A stretch of 64,000 nt of DNA, taken from positions 124,001 through 188,000 of the forward strand of contig SHMT01000002.1 of the NCBI GenBank assembly GCA_004282745.1. The letters run 5' to 3'. The notes under the pieces were generated by a model. It was not told the origin of the DNA. It did not search any database and saw only the letters and a program-made list of their open reading frames with translations. Positions 1 to 10,100 of this stretch are shown one piece after another. The DNA comes from Candidatus Scalindua sp. SCAELEC01. Lineage in GTDB: Bacteria > Planctomycetota > Brocadiia > Brocadiales > Scalinduaceae. A program made the translations under genes and the position numbers. The first letter of the stretch is position 1. Each line of letters opens with the position of its first letter.

Positions 1-297
1 ATCGAAACCCGCTTGTGGCGCGGGGCCGTCGATGCGGTAGGCATAATACCAAGCCTCCTGCACCGCTTCTCCGCTAATCCGGCAATGCCAAATCGGACCC
101 GATTTGTTTTTCAAATAATCGAGTGAGTATTCGAGCAAAGGATTTATGAAATCGGTTTGGCTGTAGAGCAGCAATTGGACAACTTGGGCGTGTCGCGAGT
201 AGATCGCGAAGTTGATCGCATCGTCTTGTTCAATCCAGATCGCACCGAGTGGAAAGGGCGATCCTTCGATTTGGTCCCACACGATGGTTGTGCTCAT
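1..297 (-). CDS. glgX: Glycogen debranching enzyme GlgX-like, N-terminal part (runs off the left edge)
   Basis: The minus strand is open from an ATG at 295-297 to base 1, giving 99 residues. The start reads MSTTIVWDQIEGSPFPLGAI and continues with NFAIYSRHAQVVQLLLY and, near the edge, AWYYAYRIDGPAP. This is the pattern of the CBM48/isoamylase N-terminal beta-sandwich of GlgX and TreX, which precedes the catalytic GH13 barrel; the barrel lies outside the window. The family hydrolyses alpha-1,6 branch points of glycogen after phosphorylase trimming. The stretch is clearly more GC-rich than the DNA at 300-1000. No strong ribosome binding site is visible. GlgX and TreX cannot be separated from this fragment. 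Confidence 0.75.
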   Translation of the reverse strand, partial: MSTTIVWDQIEGSPFPLGAIWIEQDDAINFAIYSRHAQVVQLLLYSQTDFINPLLEYSLDYLKNKSGPIWHCRISGEAVQEAWYYAYRIDGPAPQAGFD

Positions 298-1097
298 ACG
301 GTTTGCTCAAAAAATAAATATTTCACGGTAAAAATCACCAATCGGCGCAAACTAGGCCAAAGTTGGGAAAAAATGTTTGGTAAAAAATGAATTACGATTT
401 CAGCACTCAATTTATATGATGATAGGAATTCGCTTAAGAGATACTTTGTAATGGTAATAAAATGATTATCAAAATACAAATATTTTTTTTGAGTAATTAT
501 GCTCTGAATTACTTAAAAAAGTGGAGGATAAATGGAAGTTTTCAGCGTCATCCGGTTAGATTTTTTACGCATTTAATTTATTGCCCCAAAACTTGTCATT
601 CCCGCATGTTTTTAGCGGAAATCTATGTTGAAACGAGTCTCTGGATACCCGATAAAGGCGCTTGGGTATGACGAAAGCCGCCTAAGCAAAAGCCTAACCG
701 GACAATGATTATGTGAATTTAGAAAAGGAAGGAAGAAATAAAAATATTGAGCTAATTATTTGGAATCTACTAAAAAACAAGTACACTTTTATCAATAAAC
801 GCTAGTCAAGCACCAAAAATCGTTATAGTCTTAATACACGGTAAATTACAATGTCATTTATCACACACTTCAATGAGTTTAGCAGTAGAATTTTACTGAT
901 AGGGGGCAATGTTGTACCGATTGTAAGAATCTTGGTAAAAGTGTTCAGCAGAGAGAAGAAGATAGAGAAGTATGCAAAATCTGAAAAAGTCATTGAAATC
1001 ATGTGCTATTTTTATTTTAATATTCACTTCAGTCAAAATTCCCTGTCTAGAGAACCTGGTTTTCTCAGTTGAATGAAACAAAGCTTGAGAAGTTTAT
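298..1097. other. Intergenic region without a convincing gene
   Basis: About 800 bases of AT-rich sequence between the divergent glgX-like gene and the TMEM175-like gene. Short open frames here have no family signature and no good start signals. The only recognisable structure is a dispersed repeat at 594-674. Confidence 0.5.
594..674. repeat. Short dispersed intergenic repeat
   Basis: The segment starts TGTCATTCCCGC and ends GGTATGACGA, and carries TCTGGATACCCG in the middle. This is the look of the widespread intergenic palindromic repeats whose spurious translations read SLWIPD. The outer GTCAT and ATGAC are inverted. Only this copy was seen in the window, so family membership rests on general familiarity. 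Confidence 0.4.
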
Positions 1098-1703
1098 ATG
1101 CTACTTAACGACACATCACGTAAAGAACGAATCTGTGCGATTACTGACGGGGTCTACGCAATCGCAATCACGCTTCTCGTCCTCGATCTCAAAACTCCCA
1201 AAACCTCCGGGCTGGATGAAAGACAATTGCTCCATGACTTGATTAATCAAATCCCGAATTTTAAAACCTATATCATCAGTTTCTGTGTGATAGCCTGGTT
1301 CTGGTTTCGCCATCACGAGATCTTCAAGGCTCTGAACAGGTGCAACAATTTTTTGATTGGCATGAACTTTTTCCATATACTGTTTCTGACACTGATCCCA
1401 TTTACCGCATCGCTGGCTGCCCGGTACAAAGAGGATCAACTCGCGGTTCAACTGTTCCTTATTAATCTATGGTTGTGCGGGTTGTCGATAGAATTGCTCA
1501 GCCAGTACGTAATCAACAAGACCAAATGGCACGAAAAAGAGAGTGAGGAACAATTGCTTAAGCAGCATTGGATATACCGATATTCGATTACCATAGTCGT
1601 GATTCCGGCAATCATTATCTCGTACTTCAACCATGCCGTAGCTCTGCATATGTGTTTCGCTTTCCCAGTGGTTGTTGGACTGGTTGCCCGACGAATCAAG
1701 TGA
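1098..1703 (+). CDS. TMEM175-like (DUF1211) potassium channel family protein
   Basis: A 201-residue integral membrane protein. Near the N-terminus it carries the family signature, here R-K-E-R-I-C-A-I-T-D-G-V-Y-A-I-A followed by TLLVLDLKTP; bacterial TMEM175/DUF1211 proteins have R...FSDGVFAIA at this spot. The Phe-Ser-Asp motif of the pore-lining helix is replaced by Ile-Thr-Asp. Hydrophobic segments follow at about 65-85, 95-115, 125-145, 155-175 and 180-197, matching the six-helix repeat. Bacterial members conduct K+ across the cytoplasmic membrane. Start codon ATG at 1098; the ribosome binding site is weak (TTGAGAAG). It stands alone, with no operon partner. Confidence 0.8.
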   Translation: MLLNDTSRKERICAITDGVYAIAITLLVLDLKTPKTSGLDERQLLHDLINQIPNFKTYIISFCVIAWFWFRHHEIFKALNRCNNFLIGMNFFHILFLTLIPFTASLAARYKEDQLAVQLFLINLWLCGLSIELLSQYVINKTKWHEKESEEQLLKQHWIYRYSITIVVIPAIIISYFNHAVALHMCFAFPVVVGLVARRIK

Positions 1704-1744
1704 TGGTTAATTCAAGGAGAGGTAAAGCAGGATAAGCTTCACCC

Positions 1745-1894
1745 TTAAACCTTGTCCACTTTAATTACGTAATTCCGAGGAACAAGATTGACGGTGCACT
1801 TCATATAACGGCCAGTATTATCTTTAATTATACCTGGGAAAAGAGCTGGGTTTGTTAGCAAACCTGAGTTGTGGAAGTACCGTAATGCAGCCTC
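1745..1894 (-). pseudogene. Unrecognised C-terminal gene remnant
   Basis: A 49-codon frame on the minus strand that reads like real protein (RYFHNSGLLTNPALFPG, then CTVNLVPRNYVIKVDKV and stop). It has no start codon and is closed upstream by TGA. Composition suggests the C-terminal tail of a lost gene. The family is not recognised. Confidence 0.3.
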
Positions 1895-1978
1895 TCACGT
1901 TTACGGGAAAGAGGATGTATACTCATCTTATGATAGTTTTCGGATAAAATCCGAGATAAAATTGAACGAGCATAACAG

Positions 1979-2066
1979 CAACCAAGATTTGGTTGCCGGC
2001 CCGCCCGATCTGTCAGCCGTTCTCCAGCCCGACGCTCTTTCTGGCGGGGACGGGTAAAACCAAAAA
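1979..2066. repeat. Dispersed GC-rich repeat, copy 1
   Basis: The reverse complement contains TTTACCCG followed by CGCCAGAAAGAGCGTCGGG and CTGG. The stretch at 5590-5697 has a closely similar block in direct orientation (CCGCCAGAATGCTCGTCGGG), followed by related GATCGGG and CCAA motifs. The two stretches appear to be diverged copies of one intergenic element, much richer in GC than the flanking DNA. Confidence 0.4.
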
Positions 2067-2115
2067 CCAAACTCAACTTTAAATTCATTAGGGTATTTTT
2101 GGTCTTAATTATCTG

Positions 2116-2400
2116 ATGTTTCAATACTTATGGATATCTAATGGGTTAAGTTACCCACAGATTCTGACGACCAGGCATTTATTATTATCAAGAACGTCAC
2201 TACTTAATGAGACGCTAGAAGACTGGAATGAATTTCTTAATTTAACAACTTCAGAACAAGATGTAAAAATGTTACAGCAGCACGAACGAACTGGACGTCC
2301 TCTTGGAAGTGATGGATTTTTAACCCGTCTCGAAAAGCCTATAGGTAGGTTACTCAAACCTAAAAGATCAGGGTAAAAATCCAAGAAAGGCAAAAAATAG
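2116..2400 (+). pseudogene. REP-associated tyrosine transposase (RAYT), C-terminal remnant
   Basis: The frame encodes LEDWNEFL, then LQQHERTGRPLGSDGFL and RLEKPIGRLLKPKRSG. This is the characteristic C-terminal region of Y1/RAYT transposases (usually HERTGRPLG..F...LE...GR.LRPKKPGRPRK). The HUH motif and catalytic Tyr domain are absent, so this is a truncated copy. A stop at 2374-2376 interrupts the basic tail; the same frame reads on as KSKKGKK to a second stop at 2398-2400. It is unrelated in detail to the complete RAYT at 10860-11834, which has a different C-terminus. Confidence 0.65.
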
Positions 2401-2699
2401 GTATGGTGTCCCCTGAATCGCAATTTTTGAAAGTATTAAAAAATATGCCTCCTCTGTAAAATCTGTGGAAATTGTATGGACTGCATGATTGGGTTCTATT
2501 ATGGTGGTTTCGATATGTGTGAAAAACGGAAAAATATTTTTAGTTTGTTCCTTAAAATTCTGTTTACCCATAGTTTTATTTTCACTGATAATGAAAGCTA
2601 TTGAAGCCTTTTCGTTTTTATGTGTTAGCAGATGTGTTATGACAAAATAGACCACAGCCAACGTTTTTTTCTGATTGACAAATAATTGAGAAAACAAAC

Positions 2700-3915
2700 T
2701 TAAAAACTCAATGGAATATCATACGCTATTTCTTTTCTACGGAATAAGAAGTCACCATTACGAACAGATGCTAATACATCTACTCTTTTACGAATAGCTT
2801 CATAAACAGAGAGCTTCATTTAAAACAATAAAGTTTGCTTGTTTACCTATTTCTAGACCATAGATGTCGTAAATATTCAAACAACGAGCATCATTATATG
2901 TAATCAGATCAAAATTAGTTTTTATTTCTTCTGGAGACATAATTTGAGCTAAGTGAATTCCATTATCAAGAATATTCATCATATTACCATTACCCATTGG
3001 ATACCAAGGATCGTTTATAGAGTCTTTTGCAAAAGCAACGTTTATACCCGATGCTATAAATTCTTTCACTCTAGTTAAGCCTCTTCGTTTAGGGTAAGTG
3101 TCCTGGCGGCCTTGTAGATAGGCGTTTTCCGTTGGACAAGAGATAAAATGGATCTTGCTCTTTTTGAATATATCCATCATTCTAAAAGCGTAGGAATCAT
3201 CTGCTGAACCAAAGGAGCACGTATGGCTTGCTGTAGTTCTACTACCATAATCTTCCATAAAGACATGTGCATTTAGTAATTCCAAGAAACGTGAATGTGG
3301 ATCATCTGTTTCATCACAATGAACATCTATCAATTTGTCATACTTTAAAGCAAGCTCAACGATATCGTGAACAGATTTTTCTCCAAATTCTCTTGCAGGT
3401 TCATAATGTGGAATTCCTCCAACAACATCGGCCCCCATTTTAAGCGCTTCTTCTACTAAATCGCGACCTCCTTTATACATATACATACCTTCTTGTGGAA
3501 AGGCTACAATTTGAATATCAACGGTATCTTTTAGCTCTTCTTTCATTTCCAGCATAGCTTTTAGCGCTGTAAACTTTGGGTCTGTAACGTCTATATGTGT
3601 TCGTATATGTTGTACACCTTGAGAAACCTCATCTTTAATTCCTTTGAGTGCGAGTCTCTTTACACTTTCTACCGTTAAAGTTTTTTTAAATTTTGGCCAT
3701 AATTCAATAGCTTCAAATAAAATACCAGAGACAGCTCCATCTTGTTCAAGCTCAGATAATGTATATACATAATCTAAGTGCAAATGCGGGTCAACATAGC
3801 GAGCCATAACAAGCTTTCCGTTTAGGTCAATCTTCTCATCATATTCGGGTAAATTAGTACCAATATGAATGATTTTGCCATTTTCAACAATCATCTCGGT
3901 TGCTTCATCGTTACG
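2700..3915 (-). pseudogene. codA: Cytosine deaminase (CodA-like), disrupted at both ends
   Basis: The open core (2800-3894, 364 residues) aligns throughout with CodA, the metal-dependent amidohydrolase that converts cytosine to uracil. Visible are the metal-binding HLH (DPHLHLDY, about residue 37), RTHIDV, IVAFPQEG, DVHCDETDD, TASHTCS and DPWYPMGNGNM. The His next to the catalytic Asp in E. coli CodA is Lys here (AKDS). The reading frame breaks at about 2805: after VLNE the conserved tail continues in another frame (SVYEAIRKRVDVLASVRNG...) to a stop at 2700-2702. Upstream, TAG at 3916-3918 closes the frame, although the codons just below it (RNDEATE) still read as the family's N-terminal beta-strand, so about 20 residues seem lost. 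Probably inactive, or a sequencing frameshift at the 3' end. It is preceded by 280 bp without a gene. Confidence 0.75.
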
Positions 3916-4120
3916 CTAAATTTTCGCATTGAAATATTTTTTTTCATTTTATTTTTAAGTGAATACTGCAGCAAATAAAGTCATACAATTACTTATTTAA
4001 GGTAAGCAGGATACATTCATTATAATTATCGAGGCAAATGATATTGAATCTGTCAACCTGTCCAGATGTCACCCTATGACCCTAACCCATTAAGATGTAG
4101 TTTGAGGTTGAATATGTCAT

Positions 4121-4163
4121 AAAAAAACATCTACATCCCTCACTTTATAAAGAATGTAGATGT
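4121..4163 (-). terminator. Intrinsic terminator of the protoglobin gene
   Basis: ACATCTACAT at 4128-4137 and ATGTAGATGT at 4154-4163 form a perfect 10-bp stem with a 16-base loop. On the minus strand the stem is followed by a run of seven T (4121-4127 read in reverse). It lies 33 bases after the protoglobin stop codon. Confidence 0.8.
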
Positions 4164-4195
4164 CTATATAATAAATAAATATTGATAAGCAGAGA

Positions 4196-4849
4196 TTACA
4201 TCCAGGATGGAAAATATTCAATATGGTATATATCTATGAAAAGCCAAAAGAATTTTGTCCAGGCAGTAGTAATTCTGCGTAGTTTGTCCGGGTCGTTCTT
4301 CAACTCCTCAGCAAAAAGGTTGAACAGATATTGATGTAAATAACCCCATAAGGCGAGGTTCAGTCGAATGGGTATGTACATCTCCTCAAGGCCAAATGTA
4401 GGCACATGTATAGCCCCAACCCATCTGACATAATTCCAGAACTCTTCATCCCACTTACACTCTAATATCTTCAGTAAAAATTTCTGTTGTTTTGCCCTCC
4501 GAACATCAACATATTTTTTGGCGATATTTCCTTTTTCATCTCTGAACCATTTTGACAACCATGGATCTTGTATCAGCTTTTCATAATAAATATGATCAAG
4601 AATTGTCTTAAGATTTGCAGCTATAATGTCCGCAGATTCCTTTATGGCATCGGTATCCTTATCCGTAAAGTCCAGACACTGTGCCATATATTCAAAACGC
4701 TTTGTTATATCTATACTGGTTTCTCTGTGAAGGTCCCATGCTTTTTTAAATTCAGGAATTTCTAAAACAGCAGTTCCCTTTCCTGAAGTATCTTTTTTCT
4801 TTGCCTCCATTGGGTACATCTTCATATAAGCTTCCGACATGATCGACAT
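4196..4849 (-). CDS. Stand-alone protoglobin
   Basis: A 217-residue, all-helical protein with the protoglobin (globin-coupled-sensor globin) pattern. It carries a WLSKWF segment in the middle, then FWNYVRWVGAIHVPTFGLE, in which the His after VGAI is the expected proximal haem ligand. The closing helices include TTAWTKFFWLFIDIYHIEYF. No sensor or output domain is attached, so it is a free globin that binds O2, NO or CO rather than a transducer. Start ATG at 4847-4849 is supported by AGGAG about 10 bases upstream; a second in-frame ATG is three codons in. It has its own strong terminator (4121-4163), so it is monocistronic. In a nitrogen-cycling anaerobe a role in NO or O2 handling is plausible but inferred. 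Confidence 0.85.
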   Translation of the reverse strand: MSIMSEAYMKMYPMEAKKKDTSGKGTAVLEIPEFKKAWDLHRETSIDITKRFEYMAQCLDFTDKDTDAIKESADIIAANLKTILDHIYYEKLIQDPWLSKWFRDEKGNIAKKYVDVRRAKQQKFLLKILECKWDEEFWNYVRWVGAIHVPTFGLEEMYIPIRLNLALWGYLHQYLFNLFAEELKNDPDKLRRITTAWTKFFWLFIDIYHIEYFPSWM

Positions 4850-5732
4850 AATTTGCTTTCTCCTTATTTATCGAAAAAATAGTTAAAATAATTTCATATT
4901 AAAATTGTTCCTTTTTTTAATTACTACAAGGCTTAAATGTCATAATCAAGAAGTTCTCTGCATTTCTACACACCAATAGAAAAACATCTCTTTCCATCTT
5001 TAACCAATTTACCAAACCCGTTTTGTAATTAGATCTAGTGATATAGCAATATCAATGCCATTATAAAATATTTCGTAGATAAAATATGTACCACTATATA
5101 TAAGTAATAAAATATATTAGGTTTATATATTATTTGCAAGTAAGCTTGCGGTTTTGTTATTCATTTAACTGTCTGCGCTAGCGCAAATATTTCGCAAAAA
5201 TATGGAGTTGCGATAATAAACTGCGGTATATTTTCTCTAAATAGTTTTTGTACGGAAATAAGCCATCGAAGGCCATCTCTAGGTTCGCGCTTCAGAATTT
5301 TGGCCTTTCAAATGAAAAGAAATTTGAAGAAAACCTTAAAATCAAACTCTCTGCATGGATTTAGACATACAGATACTGTAGTATCTTATTTTATTTTAAA
5401 TGTGTAACAATTTACCTTTACTTAATCAATGATTTTGCCATGATACTCAGATTAAATACTATCACTCCCACCCAGACGTAACTTGGAAAACATTGCCACC
5501 CTTTCGAGTTACAACAAATTACAAATTCCAATGTTCGCCTGACTGTTCAGCAGACAGAAATGACCAAAACCAGTCTGTTTAAAATTTTGTGTTTGTTTAC
5601 CCGCCAGAATGCTCGTCGGGCTGGTTGTGATTTGTTTGTTATTTGGTGCTTATCCGCCCAGCCTATCAGCCATTCGATCGGGTTGCTTACCCACCGACAA
5701 TTTTGGTAAAATTGAAATTCCTATGCATTAAA
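4850..5732. other. Long intergenic region with decayed sequence
   Basis: About 880 bases without a supportable gene. The left half is very AT-rich. A short plus-strand frame at about 5268-5363 (FALQNFGLSNEKKFEENL...) looks like a gene remnant of unknown family. The diverged repeat at 5590-5697 lies in the right part. Confidence 0.45.
5590..5697. repeat. Dispersed GC-rich repeat, copy 2
   Basis: Contains TTTACCCGCCAGAATGCTCG, then TCGGGCTGG and GATCGGG. It is similar to the reverse complement of 1979-2066. Composition differs sharply from the AT-rich flanks. Confidence 0.4.
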
Positions 5733-6179
5733 TTAGGGGCGTATGTATAAAGCAAAGGTGCTAGAGGTTCTAATGTATAAACATACCAAAAGCATGATAT
5801 AAAAATTATACAGTATGAATCCATTTTGAACGCTTCGATGAGAGTTAATGAGATGATCTTTAAAGTGTTCTGAAGAGTGAAGACGCAAGAACGGTATGAG
5901 AAGCGCTAAAACGTTTTTAGATGTAGTAGGATTAACTTTTAAACGAATTACGCCTGCATGTCGCTTGAGTGGAAGGACTACCCAATCTCCAAAATGATCG
6001 TCAAGGGTAATAAGAACCCTATCCTCTGAAATTGCTTTCTCCAATATCAGTTGGTCATCTGCGCGGTCTTGGCCAACTTCGGATGCACGCACAACATCAT
6101 AACTTTCGTCACGTAATTCCTGGGCTACCTCAACTCGGAACATTTGGTCAAGATATATTTTGAGGGATTCAGGCGCCAA
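5733..6179 (-). CDS. DUF5615 PIN-like toxin of a type II toxin-antitoxin pair
   Basis: 148 residues. The first 95 match DUF5615/Mut7-C-like PIN proteins: LKIYLDQMF (first acidic residue of the nuclease fold), VAQELRDESYDVVRASEVG, DDQLILEKAISEDRVLITLDDHFG (second acidic cluster) and HAGVIRLKVNP. The predicted role is RNA cleavage held in check by the DUF433 protein encoded immediately upstream. The start is a TTG at 6177-6179 overlapping the last codons of the DUF433 gene by 11 bases, which indicates translational coupling. The C-terminal 40 residues (FILYNFYIMLLVCLYIR onward) are hydrophobic and unlike the family, so the original 3' end was probably lost. Confidence 0.75.
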   Translation of the reverse strand: MAPESLKIYLDQMFRVEVAQELRDESYDVVRASEVGQDRADDQLILEKAISEDRVLITLDDHFGDWVVLPLKRHAGVIRLKVNPTTSKNVLALLIPFLRLHSSEHFKDHLINSHRSVQNGFILYNFYIMLLVCLYIRTSSTFALYIRP

Positions 6180-6399
6180 CAGCTTTTACCTCTGTGTTGT
6201 CAATAAATGCCATGGCATAAATTAATGCTGCTTGTATGTCTCCCTTCTTCAATTCGGGAAAGCCAGCAAGCAATGTGTCCCAAGACTCACCTTCTGCTAT
6301 ATGTTCCAAAATAACTGAGACAGGAATCCGTGTTCCTTTGATAACAGGTTTGCCATTGCATATTTTTGGATTTAGTTCAATTCGGTCAATTGTGGTCAT
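6169..6399 (-). CDS. DUF433 antitoxin
   Basis: 76 residues with the DUF433 signature: RIELNPKICNGKPVIKGTRI, PVSVILEHIAEG, then LLAGFPELKKGDIQAALIYA. The family is a small helix-turn-helix-like protein found beside DUF5615 PIN-like toxins and serves as antitoxin and probable autorepressor. ATG at 6397-6399 has GAGGAG about 10 bases upstream. The downstream toxin overlaps its stop. The pair looks intact in its core, unlike the other toxin-antitoxin genes of this window. Confidence 0.8.
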   Translation of the reverse strand: MTTIDRIELNPKICNGKPVIKGTRIPVSVILEHIAEGESWDTLLAGFPELKKGDIQAALIYAMAFIDNTEVKAVGA

Positions 6400-6721
6400 C
6401 TTACATTACTCCTCAAGAATATTATATATGGTACATGTCTATTATATCGAGTCAAGATCAAAACACAAAGAATCGAACCCAACGGGGTAACCCTATTAAT
6501 TCCGATCTTGTTAACTTTATCGATCCACCAGATCATTTCTTCTTTGCTCGCCAGTCCCTTTTCGATCCACAGGTTGATAAGGGTTTCCATGTGGGTATGT
6601 TGCGGGTCAGTGTAGCGGTCCTCGCATTTAAGCACTGACTCTCTATCTTTAGATTTAGGTAGGAATGGAGAATTATCATGGCTTTCAGATTGTAGAATAC
6701 TGATTTGTGATTTTTCTTGAA

Positions 6722-6912
6722 CTAAAGGAGCTCTTTAAATTGATCATCTGTAAGACCAAAGTGTTTAATGATAGCCTTGAGGGTATAGGGGTTTAGCCTT
6801 TTGTGGTTTGGAATAGTTATACGGTGCGTACCGTCAGACATGCCGATGTGCTTACCTTTTGTCACAATCTTGAACCCAACTTTACGGAATGCCCTAACGG
6901 CTCGTTCAGCAG
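6722..6912 (-). pseudogene. HicA-type mRNA interferase toxin, N-terminus lost
   Basis: The minus strand encodes ERAVRAFRKVGFKIVTKGKH, IGMSDGTHRITIPNHK and a tail ending GLTDDQFKELL. These match the HicA double-stranded-RNA-binding fold (..A.R.L.K.GF...R..GSH..M......TIP.H...L...TL..I....GLT..EF..LL). The catalytic-region His (KGKHIGM) is retained. There is no start codon: the frame runs back into the palindromic element at 6922-6978 and meets a stop there. The first strand (usually MPK...SG.E) is missing. No intact HicB follows. Confidence 0.6.
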
Positions 6913-6921
6913 AAAAGGGGC

Positions 6922-6978
6922 AAAAGGGGTCAAATCGAAAGCGCCGATTTTAATCGGCGCTTTCGGACTGACCCCTTT
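6922..6978. repeat. REP-like palindrome with GGGGTCA ends
   Basis: Outer arms AAAAGGGGTCA and TGACCCCTTT flank a perfect 13-bp inverted repeat (GAAAGCGCCGATT / AATCGGCGCTTTC) with a two-base loop. The GGGGTCA arm is the same heptamer found at both ends of the RAYT transposon at 10844-11885, so this is probably a REP-type target or product of such a transposase. It sits exactly where the hicA reading frame is broken. Confidence 0.65.
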
Positions 6979-7190
6979 ATACCGGTGAGAAATGCGGGTT
7001 AGTGTCTCAATAAAAGTAATTGAAAATGCTGAAATACATGAGAGAATAATACGTCAAATTACAAGTATCTGCTTTAAAACAAGATTCTCATTAGAATAGG
7101 GAGTATTTCTATTAAGACAGATAAAAAACAATGTAAATAACATTTTCAAGGAAGGTTGCATTTTTTTTTAAATTTTTTTAAGGATTTATT

Positions 7191-10100
7191 ATGAGAATCA
7201 GAAAATTAAAAAAACTACTTGTTGCCAACCGCAGTGAAATTGCGATACGGGTCTGCCGGGCGGCACATGAATTAGGGATAAGGACTGTAGCAATATATTC
7301 TCACGAAGACCGCTTTGCGCTTCATAGATTTAAAGCGGATGAAGCGTATCTGACGGGTACGGACAAAAATCCAGTTAAGGCGTATCTTGATATCAAAGGA
7401 ATTATTCAGATTGCCAAAGACAAGGAAGTTGACGCCATACATCCGGGCTACGGATTTCTATCTGAGAATACGGACTTTGCCCGCGCGTGCGAAAATGCAG
7501 GTATTACCTTTATTGGACCCCGCCCAGAAATTCTTACGCTTCTTGGCAACAAAACCTCTGCAAGGCAGATTGCCGAAAAGGCCCAGGTACCCATACTTTC
7601 GGGGAACAACGCTCCTGTGAAAAGTTCGGAGGAAGCTGTGGCATTTTGCAGTCAACTGGGTTATCCGGTTATTATCAAGGCTGTCCACGGAGGGGGAGGC
7701 AGGGGAATGCGCGTAGTTCGCATCGAGACGGAATTAATCAGCCTCCTCAATGAGGCCCAGCGCGAGTCCATGACCGCCTTTGGTTCCGATGAATGTTTCA
7801 TCGAAAAATACATTGAAAAGGCGCGCCATATCGAGGTGCAGATTCTCGGAGACAAACACCACAATATTGTACACCTCTATGAGCGTGACTGCTCTCTCCA
7901 AAGACGTCATCAGAAAGTTGTCGAGATTGCACCTGCACAGAATCTTGATGCAGGTATCAGGCAGAATATCTGTGACACTGCGGTAAGAATATGTAAATCG
8001 GTAAATTATGATAATGCCGGTACGGTAGAATTCCTTCTCGACACAGAAACTGGTAAATTTTATTTTATTGAAATCAACCCGAGAATTCAGGTTGAACACA
8101 CCGTCACAGAGGCGATAACCGGAATCGATCTTGTCAAAAGACAGATATTAATCAGTGAAGGGTACCCTCTTCACTCTCCGGAGATCCGCATACCTGACCA
8201 AAAGTCAATCCAGATCAGGGGAGCTGCCCTCCAATGCAGGATTACCACTGAAGACCCGGCTAATAAGTTTATTCCCGACTATGGGCGTATTCAGCATTAT
8301 CGTTCTGCCGGCGGCATGGGTATCCGTCTTGATGCGGGAACCGCTTTTTCCGGAGCTATTGTTACCCCTTTTTACGATTCGCTGCTTGTGAAGGTCACGG
8401 CATTTGGTATTTGTTTTGAGGACGCAGTCAGCCGCATGGACAGGGCTCTGCACGAATTCAGGATTCGCGGTGTAAAGACAAATATTCCGTTTCTGATAAA
8501 TCTTGTCAATCATAAGGATATCCTGGAAGGAAAGTGCACTACAATTTTTATTGACGAAAATCAGAACCTTTTCTGTTTTCCCAGACGCAAAGACCGTGCT
8601 ACCCTTATCATGCATTTTCTCGGAGACGTTCTTGTCAATGGACACTCTCTCATCAGGGAAATACCCAAATCCATCTGCCGCCGCACAGCGCCGGTACCTC
8701 CTTTTGACCATAAAATATCCAGGCCCAGAGGAACCCGTGATCTGTTGCTTGAAATGGGACCGGTAAAATTTGCCCGGTATATTCGTGACGAAAAAAGACT
8801 GTTGCTGACGGATACAACGTTTCGTGATGCACATCAGTCGTTGCTTGCAACCCGCATGAGAACCATAGATATGCTGAAAGTTTCTGAGGTATATTCCAGA
8901 AACCATCCCGATTTTTTTTCTCTTGAAATGTGGGGAGGCGCAACCTTTGATACTGCCATGAGATTTCTTACGGAATGTCCCTGGGATCGGTTGCGTTCCA
9001 TGCGCAGGCTTGCTCCCAATATACTTTTTCAAATGCTGCTCAGGGCATCGAACGGCGTAGGATATACAAACTATCCCGATAATGTTGTAAAGGAGTTTAT
9101 CAAACAGGCTGCCGAAAGCGGTATAGACGTATTTCGTGTCTTCGATTCTCTTAACTGGGTAGAAAATATGAAGGTGGCGATCGATGCTGTTCTGGAAACC
9201 GGTGTTTTGTGTGAAGCAGCAATATGCTATACCGGTGATATATTAGACCCGAAGCGTACCAAGTTCAACCTTGGTTATTATGTGAAAATGGCAAAAGAAT
9301 TAGAAGAACTGGGTGCTCATATACTGGCAATAAAAGATATGGCGGGGCTGCTGAAACCATACGCTGCCTATGAACTTGTTTGTGCCTTGAAGTCGGAAAT
9401 AAATATTCCCATACATTTACATACGCATGATACCTCAGGCGGTCAAATCGCAACCCTAATAAAGGCTGCGGAAGCAGGTGTGGATATTGTGGATGCGGCG
9501 ATGGGCCCCTTCTCCGGATTAACATCACAGCCAAACTTGAACACATTGGTAGAGATGCTTCGTTTTCATGACCACAGCACAGGCATGGACTTCAAGGCCC
9601 TGGGACTGCTCTCGGATTACTGGGAAGTGGTCAGAGAGTATTACACGCCATTTGAATCCGTTCAGAAGGCAAGCACTGCGGAGGTATATCATCATGAAAT
9701 ACCCGGAGGACAGTTTACCAATCTTTTCCAGCAGGCACACTCAATGGGTCTGTCACACCGGTGGCGTGAAATTACGGATGTCTATGCAGACGTCAATCAG
9801 ATTTTTGGTGATATTGTAAAAGTAACTCCTTCTTCAAAAGTAGTAGGAGATATGACGCTGTTTCTGGTTACCAATAATATGAAGGCTCAGGATATTCTCA
9901 GCGGAGACAGGGATATTTCATTTCCTACCTCAGTTGTTGAATTTTTTGAGGGCCGACTTGGCCAGCCGACAGGAGGTTTTCCGAAAGAAGTCCAGTATAA
10001 AATTTTACGGGGAGCGCCTGCATTTACTGAAAGACCGGGCTCTAATCTGCCACCCGTAAATCTTGAAGAGGTGAAAGAAAAAGTTGAGGCCCGTATTTTG

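Noticed and set aside
2368-2697. Minus-strand 109-codon frame next to the broken codA gene
   Set aside because: Partly protein-like (HIETTIIEPNHAVHTISTDF) but it begins with TTG, has no ribosome binding site, no family match, and runs through the RAYT remnant. It could be a decayed gene, but it cannot be supported.
6465-6500. Possible tRNA T-arm (GGGTTCGATT on the minus strand)
   Set aside because: The flanking bases do not form a 5-bp T stem, and no anticodon or acceptor stem could be built.
6396-6635. Minus-strand 79-codon frame between the DUF433 gene and the hicA remnant
   Set aside because: The stretch TLINLWIEKGLASKEEMIWW looks like protein, but there is no recognised family and the second half reads through the upstream region of the DUF433 gene. 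A HicB identity was considered and not supported.
8205-9032. Long minus-strand frame inside pyruvate carboxylase (275 codons)
   Set aside because: It is antisense to a clearly conserved gene and has no family features; a shadow of codon usage.
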